DNA of 64,000 nucleotides from positions 62,001-126,000 of the forward strand of contig NZ_LXEV01000011.1 in NCBI RefSeq assembly GCF_001654965.1. The letters are read 5' to 3'. The position numbers and the translations under genes were made by a program. Positions 55,821-64,000 of this stretch are shown here, one piece after another. Each line of letters opens with the position of its first letter. The stretch's first letter is position 1. The stretch comes from Proteus hauseri ATCC 700826 (GTDB lineage: Bacteria > Pseudomonadota > Gammaproteobacteria > Enterobacterales > Enterobacteriaceae). Below the pieces are notes generated by a model. It did not search any database. It was not told where the DNA came from and was given only the letters and a program-made list of their open reading frames with translations.

Positions 55821-56297
55821 ATGAATCAGATCCCTATGACAGTTCTCGGTGCAGAAAGATTACGCGAAGAACTGGAATTTTTAAAAAGTGTTCGACGTCC
55901 CGAAATTATTGCTGCTATTGCAGAAGCACGCGAGCATGGCGACTTAAAAGAGAACGCTGAATATCACGCTGCCCGAGAACAACAGGGTTTTTGTGAAGGT
56001 CGCATACAAGAAATCGAAGCTAAGTTATCGAATGCTCAGGTTATTGATGTGACAAAAGTGACTAATAATGGCCGTGTAATTTTCGGATCAACAGTGACGT
56101 TGCTAAATGTTGATACTGAAGAAGAGCAAACTTATCGCATCGTTGGTGATGATGAGGCCAACATCAAAGAAAATTTAATCTCAGTAAACTCACCGATAGC
56201 TCGGGGACTTATTGGTAAAGAATTAGATGATGTGGTTGTTATTAACACTCCAGGTGGTCAAGTTGAGTATGAAGTTTTAGATGTAAAATATATTTAA
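55821..56297 (+). CDS. greA: Transcription elongation factor GreA
   Basis: Enters the RNA polymerase secondary channel and stimulates cleavage of backtracked RNA. The 158 residues have an N-terminal coiled coil whose tip holds the acidic pair in [22 protein letters not shown], and the C-terminal FKBP-like domain. GAGG lies before the ATG. A GraL-like leader terminator is upstream, and yhbY is convergent. Confidence 0.97.
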   Translation: MNQIPMTVLGAERLREELEFLKSVRRPEIIAAIAEAREHGDLKENAEYHAAREQQGFCEGRIQEIEAKLSNAQVIDVTKVTNNGRVIFGSTVTLLNVDTEEEQTYRIVGDDEANIKENLISVNSPIARGLIGKELDDVVVINTPGGQVEYEVLDVKYI

Positions 56298-56350
56298 TTT
56301 GTAATTTTACGTTTCTATAGAAAACTCAGCTGTTATCCTGTGGTAATATA

Positions 56351-56376
56351 AAAAAAGGCCTTAAAAGGCCTTTTTT
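56351..56376. terminator. Bidirectional terminator between greA and yhbY
   Basis: AAAAAAGGCCTT and AAGGCCTTTTTT form a perfect stem with a two-base loop in symmetrical A/T tracts. Confidence 0.9.
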
Positions 56377-56419
56377 GCCATAGAGTTAGTAATGGCATTT
56401 TTATATAAAGGTATAAGTT

Positions 56420-56713
56420 TTATTTCGGTAGAATAATCTTGCGCTCTTGTGAAGGGCGATAAAGAACTAATATTTTTCCGATAACTTGTACATTCTGTGC
56501 ACCGCTTTCGCGTACAATCGCTGCAACGATCAAGTTTTTAACATCTCGATCTTCGCCTGCGATTTTGACTTTGATAAGCTCATGGTGTGCCAGAGCGAGT
56601 TCAATTTCTGCAAGAACGCCTTCAGTTAACCCGTTGTTACCAATCATAACGACTGGATTCAGGTGATGAGCGAGCCCTTTCAGGTGTTGAATTTGTTTTT
56701 TGTTAAGAGTCAT
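56420..56713 (-). CDS. yhbY: CRM-domain RNA-binding protein YhbY
   Basis: 97-residue protein made of one CRM domain, associated with pre-50S particles in E. coli. The family motif is the loop VVMIGNNGLTEGV; HHELIKVKIAGEDR and YRPSQERKI follow. ATGs at 56716 and 56713; the latter aligns with E. coli. Divergent from rlmE, convergent with greA. Confidence 0.95.
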   Translation of the reverse strand: MTLNKKQIQHLKGLAHHLNPVVMIGNNGLTEGVLAEIELALAHHELIKVKIAGEDRDVKNLIVAAIVRESGAQNVQVIGKILVLYRPSQERKIILPK

Positions 56714-56858
56714 CATTAATTTTTGCTTTGTTGGGATTGAAAACTCACTATTCTAACGCCATCTCTCACTTATCACCATAAAATGTCGTTATGACGAGGT
56801 TAAATGAGTGAGATAGTAAAAATTTTGATAGCTAAGTGTATGATAGTTGGAAAACGCA

Positions 56859-57488
56859 ATGGCCAATAAAAAACGTTCGGCAAGCTCTAGCCGCTGGTTA
56901 CAAGAACATTTTAGTGATAAATATGTTCAACAAGCAAAGAAAAAAGGGTTTCGCTCTCGCGCTTGGTTTAAACTGGATGAAATTCAGCAAAGTGACAACA
57001 TTTTTAAACCGGGTATGACCGTTGTCGATTTAGGAGCCGCTCCTGGTGGGTGGTCTCAATACGTTGTACAGCAGTTAGGGAACAAAGGTCGAATCATCGC
57101 ATGTGACCTTTTACCTATGGATCCCATCGTTGGAGTCGATTTCCTTCAAGGCGATTTTCGTGATGAACTTGTATTGAAGGCGTTGCTTGATAGAGTAGGT
57201 GACAACAAAGTCCAGGTTGTCATGTCTGACATGGCTCCAAACATGAGCGGAACACCCGCGGTCGATATTCCTCGATCCATGTATTTAGTAGAGTTAGCGC
57301 TTGATATGTGTCGTGATGTGCTGGCTCCCGGGGGAAGTTTTATTGTCAAAGTGTTTCAGGGAGAAGGCTTTGATGAATACCTGGGGCAAATACGCTCCCT
57401 GTTTACGAAGGTAAAAGTTCGTAAACCTGACGCTTCGCGGTCTCGTTCTCGTGAGGTATATATTGTAGCCACAGGGCGTAAACTTTAG
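56859..57488 (+). CDS. rlmE: 23S rRNA (uridine-2'-O-)-methyltransferase RlmE (FtsJ)
   Basis: Methylates Um2552 in the A-site loop of 23S rRNA, a heat-shock gene in E. coli. The 209 residues are nearly identical to E. coli: SAM motif [16 protein letters not shown], catalytic Lys/Asp/Lys/Glu set around [27 protein letters not shown] and SREVYIVA. The frame starts four codons earlier, but the ATG at 56859 fits. ftsH begins 47 bases after, the usual pair. Confidence 0.97.
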   Translation: MANKKRSASSSRWLQEHFSDKYVQQAKKKGFRSRAWFKLDEIQQSDNIFKPGMTVVDLGAAPGGWSQYVVQQLGNKGRIIACDLLPMDPIVGVDFLQGDFRDELVLKALLDRVGDNKVQVVMSDMAPNMSGTPAVDIPRSMYLVELALDMCRDVLAPGGSFIVKVFQGEGFDEYLGQIRSLFTKVKVRKPDASRSRSREVYIVATGRKL

Positions 57489-57535
57489 TACCCTAAAGCT
57501 ATTTGTTAACACAGTTGTAATATGAGGTTAATCCC

Positions 57536-59470
57536 TTGAGTGACATGGCGAAAAACCTGATCCTCTGGTTAGTCATTGCAGTCGTTTTGATGTCATTATT
57601 CCAGAGCTTCGGACCCAGCGATTCGAATAGTCGTAAGGTGGATTACTCTACCTTTATCAATGAGTTAACTAATAACCAATTACGCGAGGTCAGCATAAGT
57701 GGTTATGATATTAATGTAACTAAAACAGATAACTCAAAGTACAGCACGTATATGCCTATGCGTGATGACAACCTGCTGACCACTTTAATGAACCGTAATG
57801 TAAAAGTAACGGGTGAACCACTAGAAGGTCAAAGTCTACTGACTCAGATTTTTGTTTCTTGGTTCCCAATGCTATTACTGATTGGTCTTTGGATCTTCTT
57901 TATGCGCCAAATGCAAGGTGGTGGCGGTAAAGGTGCGATGTCTTTCGGTAAAAGTAAAGCTCGTATGCTAACGGAAGACCAAATCAAAACAACGTTTGCA
58001 GATGTTGCAGGTTGTGATGAAGCCAAAGAAGAAGTGAGCGAATTAGTTGAATATCTACGTGAACCGGGTCGATTCCAAAAATTAGGGGGTAAAATTCCTA
58101 AAGGTATCTTAATGGTAGGACCTCCTGGTACAGGTAAAACATTATTAGCAAAAGCGATAGCAGGTGAAGCTAAAGTTCCATTCTTCACTATATCTGGTTC
58201 TGATTTTGTTGAAATGTTTGTGGGTGTGGGTGCTTCGCGTGTTCGTGATATGTTTGAACAAGCGAAAAAAGCTGCACCTTGTATCATTTTTATTGATGAA
58301 ATTGATGCTGTAGGTCGCCAACGTGGTGCAGGTTTAGGTGGTGGTCACGATGAACGTGAGCAAACACTAAACCAAATGCTGGTTGAAATGGATGGTTTTG
58401 AAGGTAATGAAGGTATTATCGTTATTGCGGCAACTAACCGCCCTGACGTTTTAGACCCAGCATTGCTGCGTCCAGGTCGTTTCGACCGCCAAGTTGTTGT
58501 TGGCTTACCCGATGTTCGTGGTCGTGAACAAATTCTGAAAGTCCACATGCGTCGTGTACCTTTGTCACCAGATGTTGATCCAGCGATTTTAGCGCGTGGT
58601 ACTCCTGGTTTCTCTGGTGCTGATTTAGCTAACTTAGTTAATGAAGCTGCACTGTTTGCTGCCCGTGGTAATAAACGTGTTGTTTCTATGGTTGAGTTCG
58701 AGAAAGCTAAAGACAAGATCATGATGGGTGCAGAGCGTCGTTCAATGGTAATGACCGAAGAACAAAAAGCATCAACGGCTTATCATGAAGCTGGTCACGC
58801 AATTATTGGTCGTTTAGTCCCTGAACATGACCCTGTGCATAAAGTAACGATTATTCCTCGTGGGCGTGCATTAGGTGTGACATTCTTCTTACCAGAAGGT
58901 GACCAAATCAGCGCAAGCCGCCAGAAGTTAGAAAGTCAGATTTCAACTTTATATGGTGGTCGTTTAGCTGAAGAAATTATCTATGGTTCAGAACATGTTT
59001 CTACAGGCGCATCTAACGATATTAAAGTAGCGACAAACATTGCGCGTAACATGGTGACACAGTGGGGCTTCTCTGAAAAATTAGGGCCATTACTGTACGC
59101 GGAAGAAGAAGGTGAAGTCTTCTTAGGTCGCTCAGTCGCTAAAGCACAACATATGTCTGATGATACGGCACGTACAATTGATGAAGAGATTAAAGCAATT
59201 GTAGACCGTAACTATGTTCGTGCTCGCCAGATCCTGATGGACAATATCGATATTCTGCATTCAATGAAAGATGCGTTGATGGTTTATGAAACTATCGATG
59301 CACCACAAATTGATGACTTAATGAATCGTCGTGAAGTACGTCCACCTGCTGGCTGGGATGGTAATGGCAACAGTGGTTCTAACACCACAACAGCACAACC
59401 AGAACAATCGCATGTTGCGAATGAACCTAAATCGGATGGTGACACACCGTCTGATAACAATACTCACTAA
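57536..59470 (+). CDS. ftsH: ATP-dependent zinc metalloprotease FtsH
   Basis: Membrane AAA protease that degrades LpxC, sigma-32, misassembled membrane proteins and others. The 644 residues have two membrane segments (about 5-22 and 100-120), the AAA domain with Walker A GPPGTGKT and Walker [31 protein letters not shown], and the zinc site HEAGH with a downstream Asp. The chosen start is TTG at 57536, 8 bases from GAGG; the ATG at 57545 is too far from it. The tail is Asn/Thr-rich. HflK and HflC, its partners, are at 17163-19459. Confidence 0.97.
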   Translation: MSDMAKNLILWLVIAVVLMSLFQSFGPSDSNSRKVDYSTFINELTNNQLREVSISGYDINVTKTDNSKYSTYMPMRDDNLLTTLMNRNVKVTGEPLEGQSLLTQIFVSWFPMLLLIGLWIFFMRQMQGGGGKGAMSFGKSKARMLTEDQIKTTFADVAGCDEAKEEVSELVEYLREPGRFQKLGGKIPKGILMVGPPGTGKTLLAKAIAGEAKVPFFTISGSDFVEMFVGVGASRVRDMFEQAKKAAPCIIFIDEIDAVGRQRGAGLGGGHDEREQTLNQMLVEMDGFEGNEGIIVIAATNRPDVLDPALLRPGRFDRQVVVGLPDVRGREQILKVHMRRVPLSPDVDPAILARGTPGFSGADLANLVNEAALFAARGNKRVVSMVEFEKAKDKIMMGAERRSMVMTEEQKASTAYHEAGHAIIGRLVPEHDPVHKVTIIPRGRALGVTFFLPEGDQISASRQKLESQISTLYGGRLAEEIIYGSEHVSTGASNDIKVATNIARNMVTQWGFSEKLGPLLYAEEEGEVFLGRSVAKAQHMSDDTARTIDEEIKAIVDRNYVRARQILMDNIDILHSMKDALMVYETIDAPQIDDLMNRREVRPPAGWDGNGNSGSNTTTAQPEQSHVANEPKSDGDTPSDNNTH

Positions 59471-59507
59471 TCCTATTTAGGCGATAAATGAGTAAGCTGT
59501 AAAATAC

Positions 59508-59533
59508 AAACCCCAGGCTTCTGGGGTTTTTTT
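59508..59533 (+). terminator. Intrinsic terminator between ftsH and folP
   Basis: AAACCCCAG (59508-59516) and CTGGGGTTT (59521-59529) around a 4-base loop, then T run; folP starts about 18 bases later. Confidence 0.85.
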
Positions 59534-59550
59534 ATAAAGGTATCAACATA

Positions 59551-60393
59551 ATGAAATTAATTGCCAATGATAGAGAGCTTTGTTTAGCAACACCTCAAGT
59601 TATGGGAATTTTAAATGTAACCCCAGACTCTTTTTCTGATGGGGGTACTCATAACTCACTTAATGATGCACTCAATCATGCGGCAAAAATGATTGCACAA
59701 GGCGCGACGATTATTGATATTGGTGGCGAATCAACAAGACCTGGTGCAAGTGATGTGAGCATTGAAGAAGAGCTACATCGAGTGGTTCCTGTTGTTGAAG
59801 CAATAAGACAACGTTTCGATGTTTGGATTTCTGTTGATACTTCAAAAGCGCAAGTTATTACCGAATCAGCAAAAGTGGGTGCAGCTATCATTAATGATAT
59901 TCGCTCATTGCAAGAACCTGGTGCATTGGAAGCTGCTGCTAAAACGGGATTACCCGTTTGCATCATGCATATGCAAGGTGACCCTAAAACAATGCAACAA
60001 GCGCCACATTATAAGAATGTGGTGATGGATGTTAGTCGTTTTCTTGAAGAAAATATCCAACGTTGTATTGATGCTGGGATTGAAAAAAATCAAATTATTC
60101 TTGATCCAGGATTCGGCTTTGGTAAAAATTTAGCGCATAATTATCAGTTATTAGCACACTTAAGTGAATTTCATCACTTTGGTTTACCCATACTCGCTGG
60201 AATGTCACGCAAATCTATGGTTGGACAACTATTAAATGTTCCACCACAAGAGCGTGTTGCTGGTAGTGTTGCTTGCGCTGTTATTGCGGCAATGCAAGGC
60301 GCACAGATTATTCGTGTACACGATGTTAAAGAGACCGTTGATGCGATGAAAGTCGTGCAAGCGACTCTTTCTGCAAAGGAAAATAATGAATGA
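59551..60393 (+). CDS. folP: Dihydropteroate synthase
   Basis: Condenses 4-aminobenzoate with dihydropterin pyrophosphate in folate synthesis; target of sulfonamides. The 280 residues have [25 protein letters not shown] and the phosphate-binding [10 protein letters not shown] terminator sits between it and ftsH, and its last codons overlap the glmM start (ATGA). Confidence 0.97.
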   Translation: MKLIANDRELCLATPQVMGILNVTPDSFSDGGTHNSLNDALNHAAKMIAQGATIIDIGGESTRPGASDVSIEEELHRVVPVVEAIRQRFDVWISVDTSKAQVITESAKVGAAIINDIRSLQEPGALEAAAKTGLPVCIMHMQGDPKTMQQAPHYKNVVMDVSRFLEENIQRCIDAGIEKNQIILDPGFGFGKNLAHNYQLLAHLSEFHHFGLPILAGMSRKSMVGQLLNVPPQERVAGSVACAVIAAMQGAQIIRVHDVKETVDAMKVVQATLSAKENNE

Positions 60394-61727
60394 GCGAACG
60401 TAAATACTTTGGAACAGATGGTATCCGTGGAAAAGTAGGAGATAGCCCAATTACTCCTGATTTTGTTTTAAAATTAGGCTGGGCTGCGGGTAAAGTATTA
60501 GCTCGTCATGGCTCTCGTAAAATCATTATCGGTAAAGATACACGTATTTCGGGTTATATGTTGGAGTCTGCATTAGAAGCAGGTCTGGCTGCAGCGGGAT
60601 TATCTGCATCATTTACAGGGCCAATGCCAACACCTGCTGTAGCTTATCTTACACGGACTTTCCGTGCTGAAGCGGGTATCGTGATTTCAGCTTCTCATAA
60701 TCCTTATTATGATAATGGGATTAAATTCTTCTCTATCGATGGTACAAAACTTCCTGACGAAGTAGAAGAAGCCATTGAAGCTGAAATGGAAAAACCAATT
60801 ACTTGTGTAGAGTCCGCTGAATTAGGTAGAGCCAATCGTATTGTTGATGCGGCGGGGCGTTATATTGAATTCTGTAAAGGAACGTTTCCAAGCGAAAATA
60901 ACCTTAATGGATTAAAAGTTGTTGTTGATTGTGCTCATGGTGCTACATACCACATCGCGCCGAATGTTTTTCGTGAGCTAGGTGCTGAAGTCATTACTAT
61001 TGGATGTGATCCAACAGGTATTAATATTAATGATGAATGTGGTGCAACAGATGTTCGTATGCTGCAAAAAAGAGTAGTGGAAGAAGGTGCTGATGTTGGT
61101 TTAGCTTTCGACGGTGATGGTGACCGAATTATTATGGTAGACCATCGAGGATTGAAGGTGGATGGCGACCAAATTCTCTATATTATTGCAAGAGAAGCGT
61201 TACGTCAGGGGCAATTACGCGGTGGCGCAGTGGGCACACTGATGAGTAATATGGGATTAGAGATAGCACTGAAACAATTGGGTATCCCTTTTGTTCGAGC
61301 TAAAGTAGGTGACCGATATGTTCTTGAAAAACTGCAAGAAAAAGGTTGGCGTTTAGGTGCTGAAAACTCGGGTCATATTATTTTACTTGATAAAACGACA
61401 ACGGGTGATGGTATTGTTGCTGGGTTACAAGTGCTTAGTGCAATGGTACGTAATCATATGAGCCTGCATGATTTATGCAGCGGTATGAAATTATTACCTC
61501 AAATATTGGTTAATGTTCGCTTTACGGGTAGTCATGATCCACTACAAACCCCTGAAGTTCAAAGTGTCGCTAAGGCAGTTGAAGAAGAGCTTGCAGGTAA
61601 AGGTCGTGTTCTATTACGTAAATCGGGCACTGAACCATTAATTCGTGTGATGGTTGAAGGCGAAAATGAAGAGCAAGTCACAGCGATGGCAAACCGTATT
61701 GCTGATGCAGTAAAACACGTTGGCTAA
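60390..61727 (+). CDS. glmM: Phosphoglucosamine mutase
   Basis: Converts glucosamine-6-phosphate to glucosamine-1-phosphate for peptidoglycan and LPS. The 445 residues have the phosphoserine site in [16 protein letters not shown], the metal loop FDGDGDRII, and [12 protein letters not shown] for phosphate binding. Starts 4 bases inside the folP stop (ATGA), so translation is likely coupled. Confidence 0.97.
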   Translation: MSERKYFGTDGIRGKVGDSPITPDFVLKLGWAAGKVLARHGSRKIIIGKDTRISGYMLESALEAGLAAAGLSASFTGPMPTPAVAYLTRTFRAEAGIVISASHNPYYDNGIKFFSIDGTKLPDEVEEAIEAEMEKPITCVESAELGRANRIVDAAGRYIEFCKGTFPSENNLNGLKVVVDCAHGATYHIAPNVFRELGAEVITIGCDPTGININDECGATDVRMLQKRVVEEGADVGLAFDGDGDRIIMVDHRGLKVDGDQILYIIAREALRQGQLRGGAVGTLMSNMGLEIALKQLGIPFVRAKVGDRYVLEKLQEKGWRLGAENSGHIILLDKTTTGDGIVAGLQVLSAMVRNHMSLHDLCSGMKLLPQILVNVRFTGSHDPLQTPEVQSVAKAVEEELAGKGRVLLRKSGTEPLIRVMVEGENEEQVTAMANRIADAVKHVG

Positions 61728-61803
61728 TTGCTGTTTTTTTCTTCAATCAATCACTTTATAGAAAAATAACCTTGCTTGTCAGTTCAGCTTTGGTTAGTAT
61801 TCA

Positions 61804-61870
61804 CACCCGCTTAGTAAGGTCGTTTAGCTAGAGCGGGTGAAGCAATCGAAGGTTATCGCCGAGGCGATAA
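61804..61870 (+). promoter_or_regulatory. Structured leader of secG
   Basis: Two stable stems precede secG: CACCCGC (61804-61810) with GCGGGTG (61833-61839), and TTATCGCC (61853-61860) with GGCGATAA (61863-61870), the second with only a 2-base gap and so a cruciform-like palindrome. Neither has a T tail. Their function is unknown. Confidence 0.5.
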
Positions 61871-61893
61871 GTTCCATAGAATAGGTAACGCAA

Positions 61894-62238
61894 ATGTATA
61901 CAGCACTCATTGTTATTCTTATCATTGCAGCAACAGGGCTGGTTGGCCTGATCCTGTTACAGCAGGGTAAAGGTGCTGATATGGGCGCTTCTTTTGGTGC
62001 AGGTGCTTCCGGTACAGTATTTGGTTCAAGCGGCTCAGCTAATTTCATGACCCGTATGACCGCTGTTTTAGCAACAGTGTTTATTGTACTTTGCCTGATT
62101 TTAGGTAATTTAAGTGCCAATAAAACTGTACGCGAAGACAGTAAGTGGATGTCTATCGAGCAGACTGCAGAAGAAGAAAAGAAAGCTGAACAATCAGCCC
62201 AGCCTGTAGCGCCAGCAAAAACAGATATTCCGCAGTAA
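61894..62238 (+). CDS. secG: Protein-export membrane protein SecG
   Basis: Small subunit of the SecYEG translocon. The 114 residues have two membrane segments (about 2-22 and 54-75) joined by a short loop containing GKGADMGASFGAGASGTVFGSSG, here rich in Gly/Ser. The charged C-terminus ends in Gln/Ala/Pro. AGGTAACGC precedes the ATG. A tRNA-Leu gene follows at 63 bases, as in E. coli. Confidence 0.96.
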   Translation: MYTALIVILIIAATGLVGLILLQQGKGADMGASFGAGASGTVFGSSGSANFMTRMTAVLATVFIVLCLILGNLSANKTVREDSKWMSIEQTAEEEKKAEQSAQPVAPAKTDIPQ

Positions 62239-62301
62239 TCTAAGTAAAGTTTAAAGTGAGATTGTTAGGTTTTGAGTTATAAATAACAGTCTCATTCAAG
62301 T

Positions 62302-62391
62302 GCCGAGGTGGTGAAATTGGTATACACGCTACCTTGAGGTGGTAGTGCCTACAAAACGGGCGTACGGGTTCAAGTCCCGTTCTCGGCACCA
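62302..62391 (+). tRNA. leuU: tRNA-Leu (GAG)
   Basis: 90 bases with long variable arm and encoded CCA. Acceptor GCCGAGG pairs with TCTCGGC; the anticodon loop TTGAGGT gives GAG at 62336-62338; T arm has GTTCAAGTC. It follows secG as E. coli leuU does. No promoter of its own is evident, so it may be processed from the secG transcript. Confidence 0.95.
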
Positions 62392-62405
62392 TTATTCCAG
62401 ATAAC

Positions 62406-62434
62406 TTGCGTTTTGCTTGTTATCAGCGTAAAAT
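62406..62434 (+). promoter_or_regulatory. Sigma-70 promoter of metY-rimP-nusA
   Basis: TTGCGT (62406-62411), 17 bases, TAAAAT (62429-62434), 17 bases before the initiator tRNA. Confidence 0.65.
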
Positions 62435-62451
62435 TTGCCACGTTTTTCGAA

Positions 62452-62528
<77 letters not shown>

Positions 62529-62648
62529 CTTCTAACAATACAGCACTTTTCTCATTAATCATCTTGTAAATCGATTATGATCCTGAGTGGAATGTGCCGT
62601 AAGAAGAGGTTATTCTCGAATGGCAATTTACAGGGTCCAGTTGCATAA

Positions 62649-64000
<1,352 letters not shown>

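Noticed and set aside
57844-58287. 147-codon minus-strand frame inside ftsH, and similar long antisense frames in paeA (36219-36869) and tamB
   Set aside because: They lie opposite strongly conserved genes and have no start signals or family features.

Overview
The window reads as a continuous stretch of core chromosome from a low-GC member of the Enterobacterales. Protein sequences are close to Escherichia coli over most of their length, and gene order follows E. coli in blocks (orn-rsgA-psd-mscM; tsaE-amiB-mutL-miaA-hfq-hflX-hflK-hflC; nsrR-rnr-rlmB; rpsF-priB-rpsR-rplI; msrA/tamA-tamB-ytfP; argR/mdh; ispB/rplU-rpmA-obgE; greA; rlmE-ftsH-folP-glmM-secG; metY-rimP-nusA). The AT-rich base composition and the pattern of joined and missing blocks suggest Proteus, perhaps P. 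mirabilis or a close relative. The genus is an inference from memory of the proteins; no search was run.

Layout. 1-1900: the end of a LysR regulator and a very AT-rich gene-free stretch. 1.9-8.0 kb: mscM, psd and rsgA on the minus strand, diverging from orn. 8.1-9.2 kb: three identical tRNA-Gly genes followed by a gene-poor segment with three DnaA boxes, which by position and content looks like the datA DnaA-titration locus. 9.2-21.2 kb: queG, then the tsaE-amiB-mutL-miaA-hfq-hflX-hflKC superoperon and purA. 21.6-27.1 kb: nsrR-rnr-rlmB and the S6/PriB/S18/L9 operon. 27.2-32.4 kb: oapA, an unrecognised 562-residue protein, a Zur-box-controlled zinc-sparing operon (L31B, L36B, ZinT) and a GabD-type dehydrogenase. 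Most of this block is not at this place in E. coli. 32.7-47.9 kb: fklB, cysQ, ytfJ, ytfK, paeA, msrA, tamAB, ytfP, ppa, fbp, mpl, argR. 48.3-51.7 kb: mdh, then sfsB and two tandem paralogous small DNA-binding proteins with a Mu-transposase-like N-terminal domain, then ispB. 51.9-64 kb: rplU-rpmA-obgE, dacB, greA, yhbY, rlmE-ftsH, folP-glmM, secG, tRNA-Leu, initiator tRNA-Met, rimP and the first part of nusA.

The genes are mostly housekeeping: RNA turnover (Orn, RNase R, Hfq), tRNA and rRNA modification (TsaE, MiaA, QueG, RlmB, RlmE), ribosome assembly GTPases (RsgA, HflX, ObgE), envelope work (MscM, Psd, AmiB, PBP4, TamAB, Mpl, GlmM, SecG) and membrane proteolysis (FtsH with its HflKC partner). 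No CRISPR array, intact insertion sequence, integrase or prophage was seen. The parts most worth a second look are the datA-like segment, the zinc-sparing operon, the Ner/MuA-like regulator cluster beside ispB, the greA and nusA leader terminators, and the unrecognised 562-residue protein.
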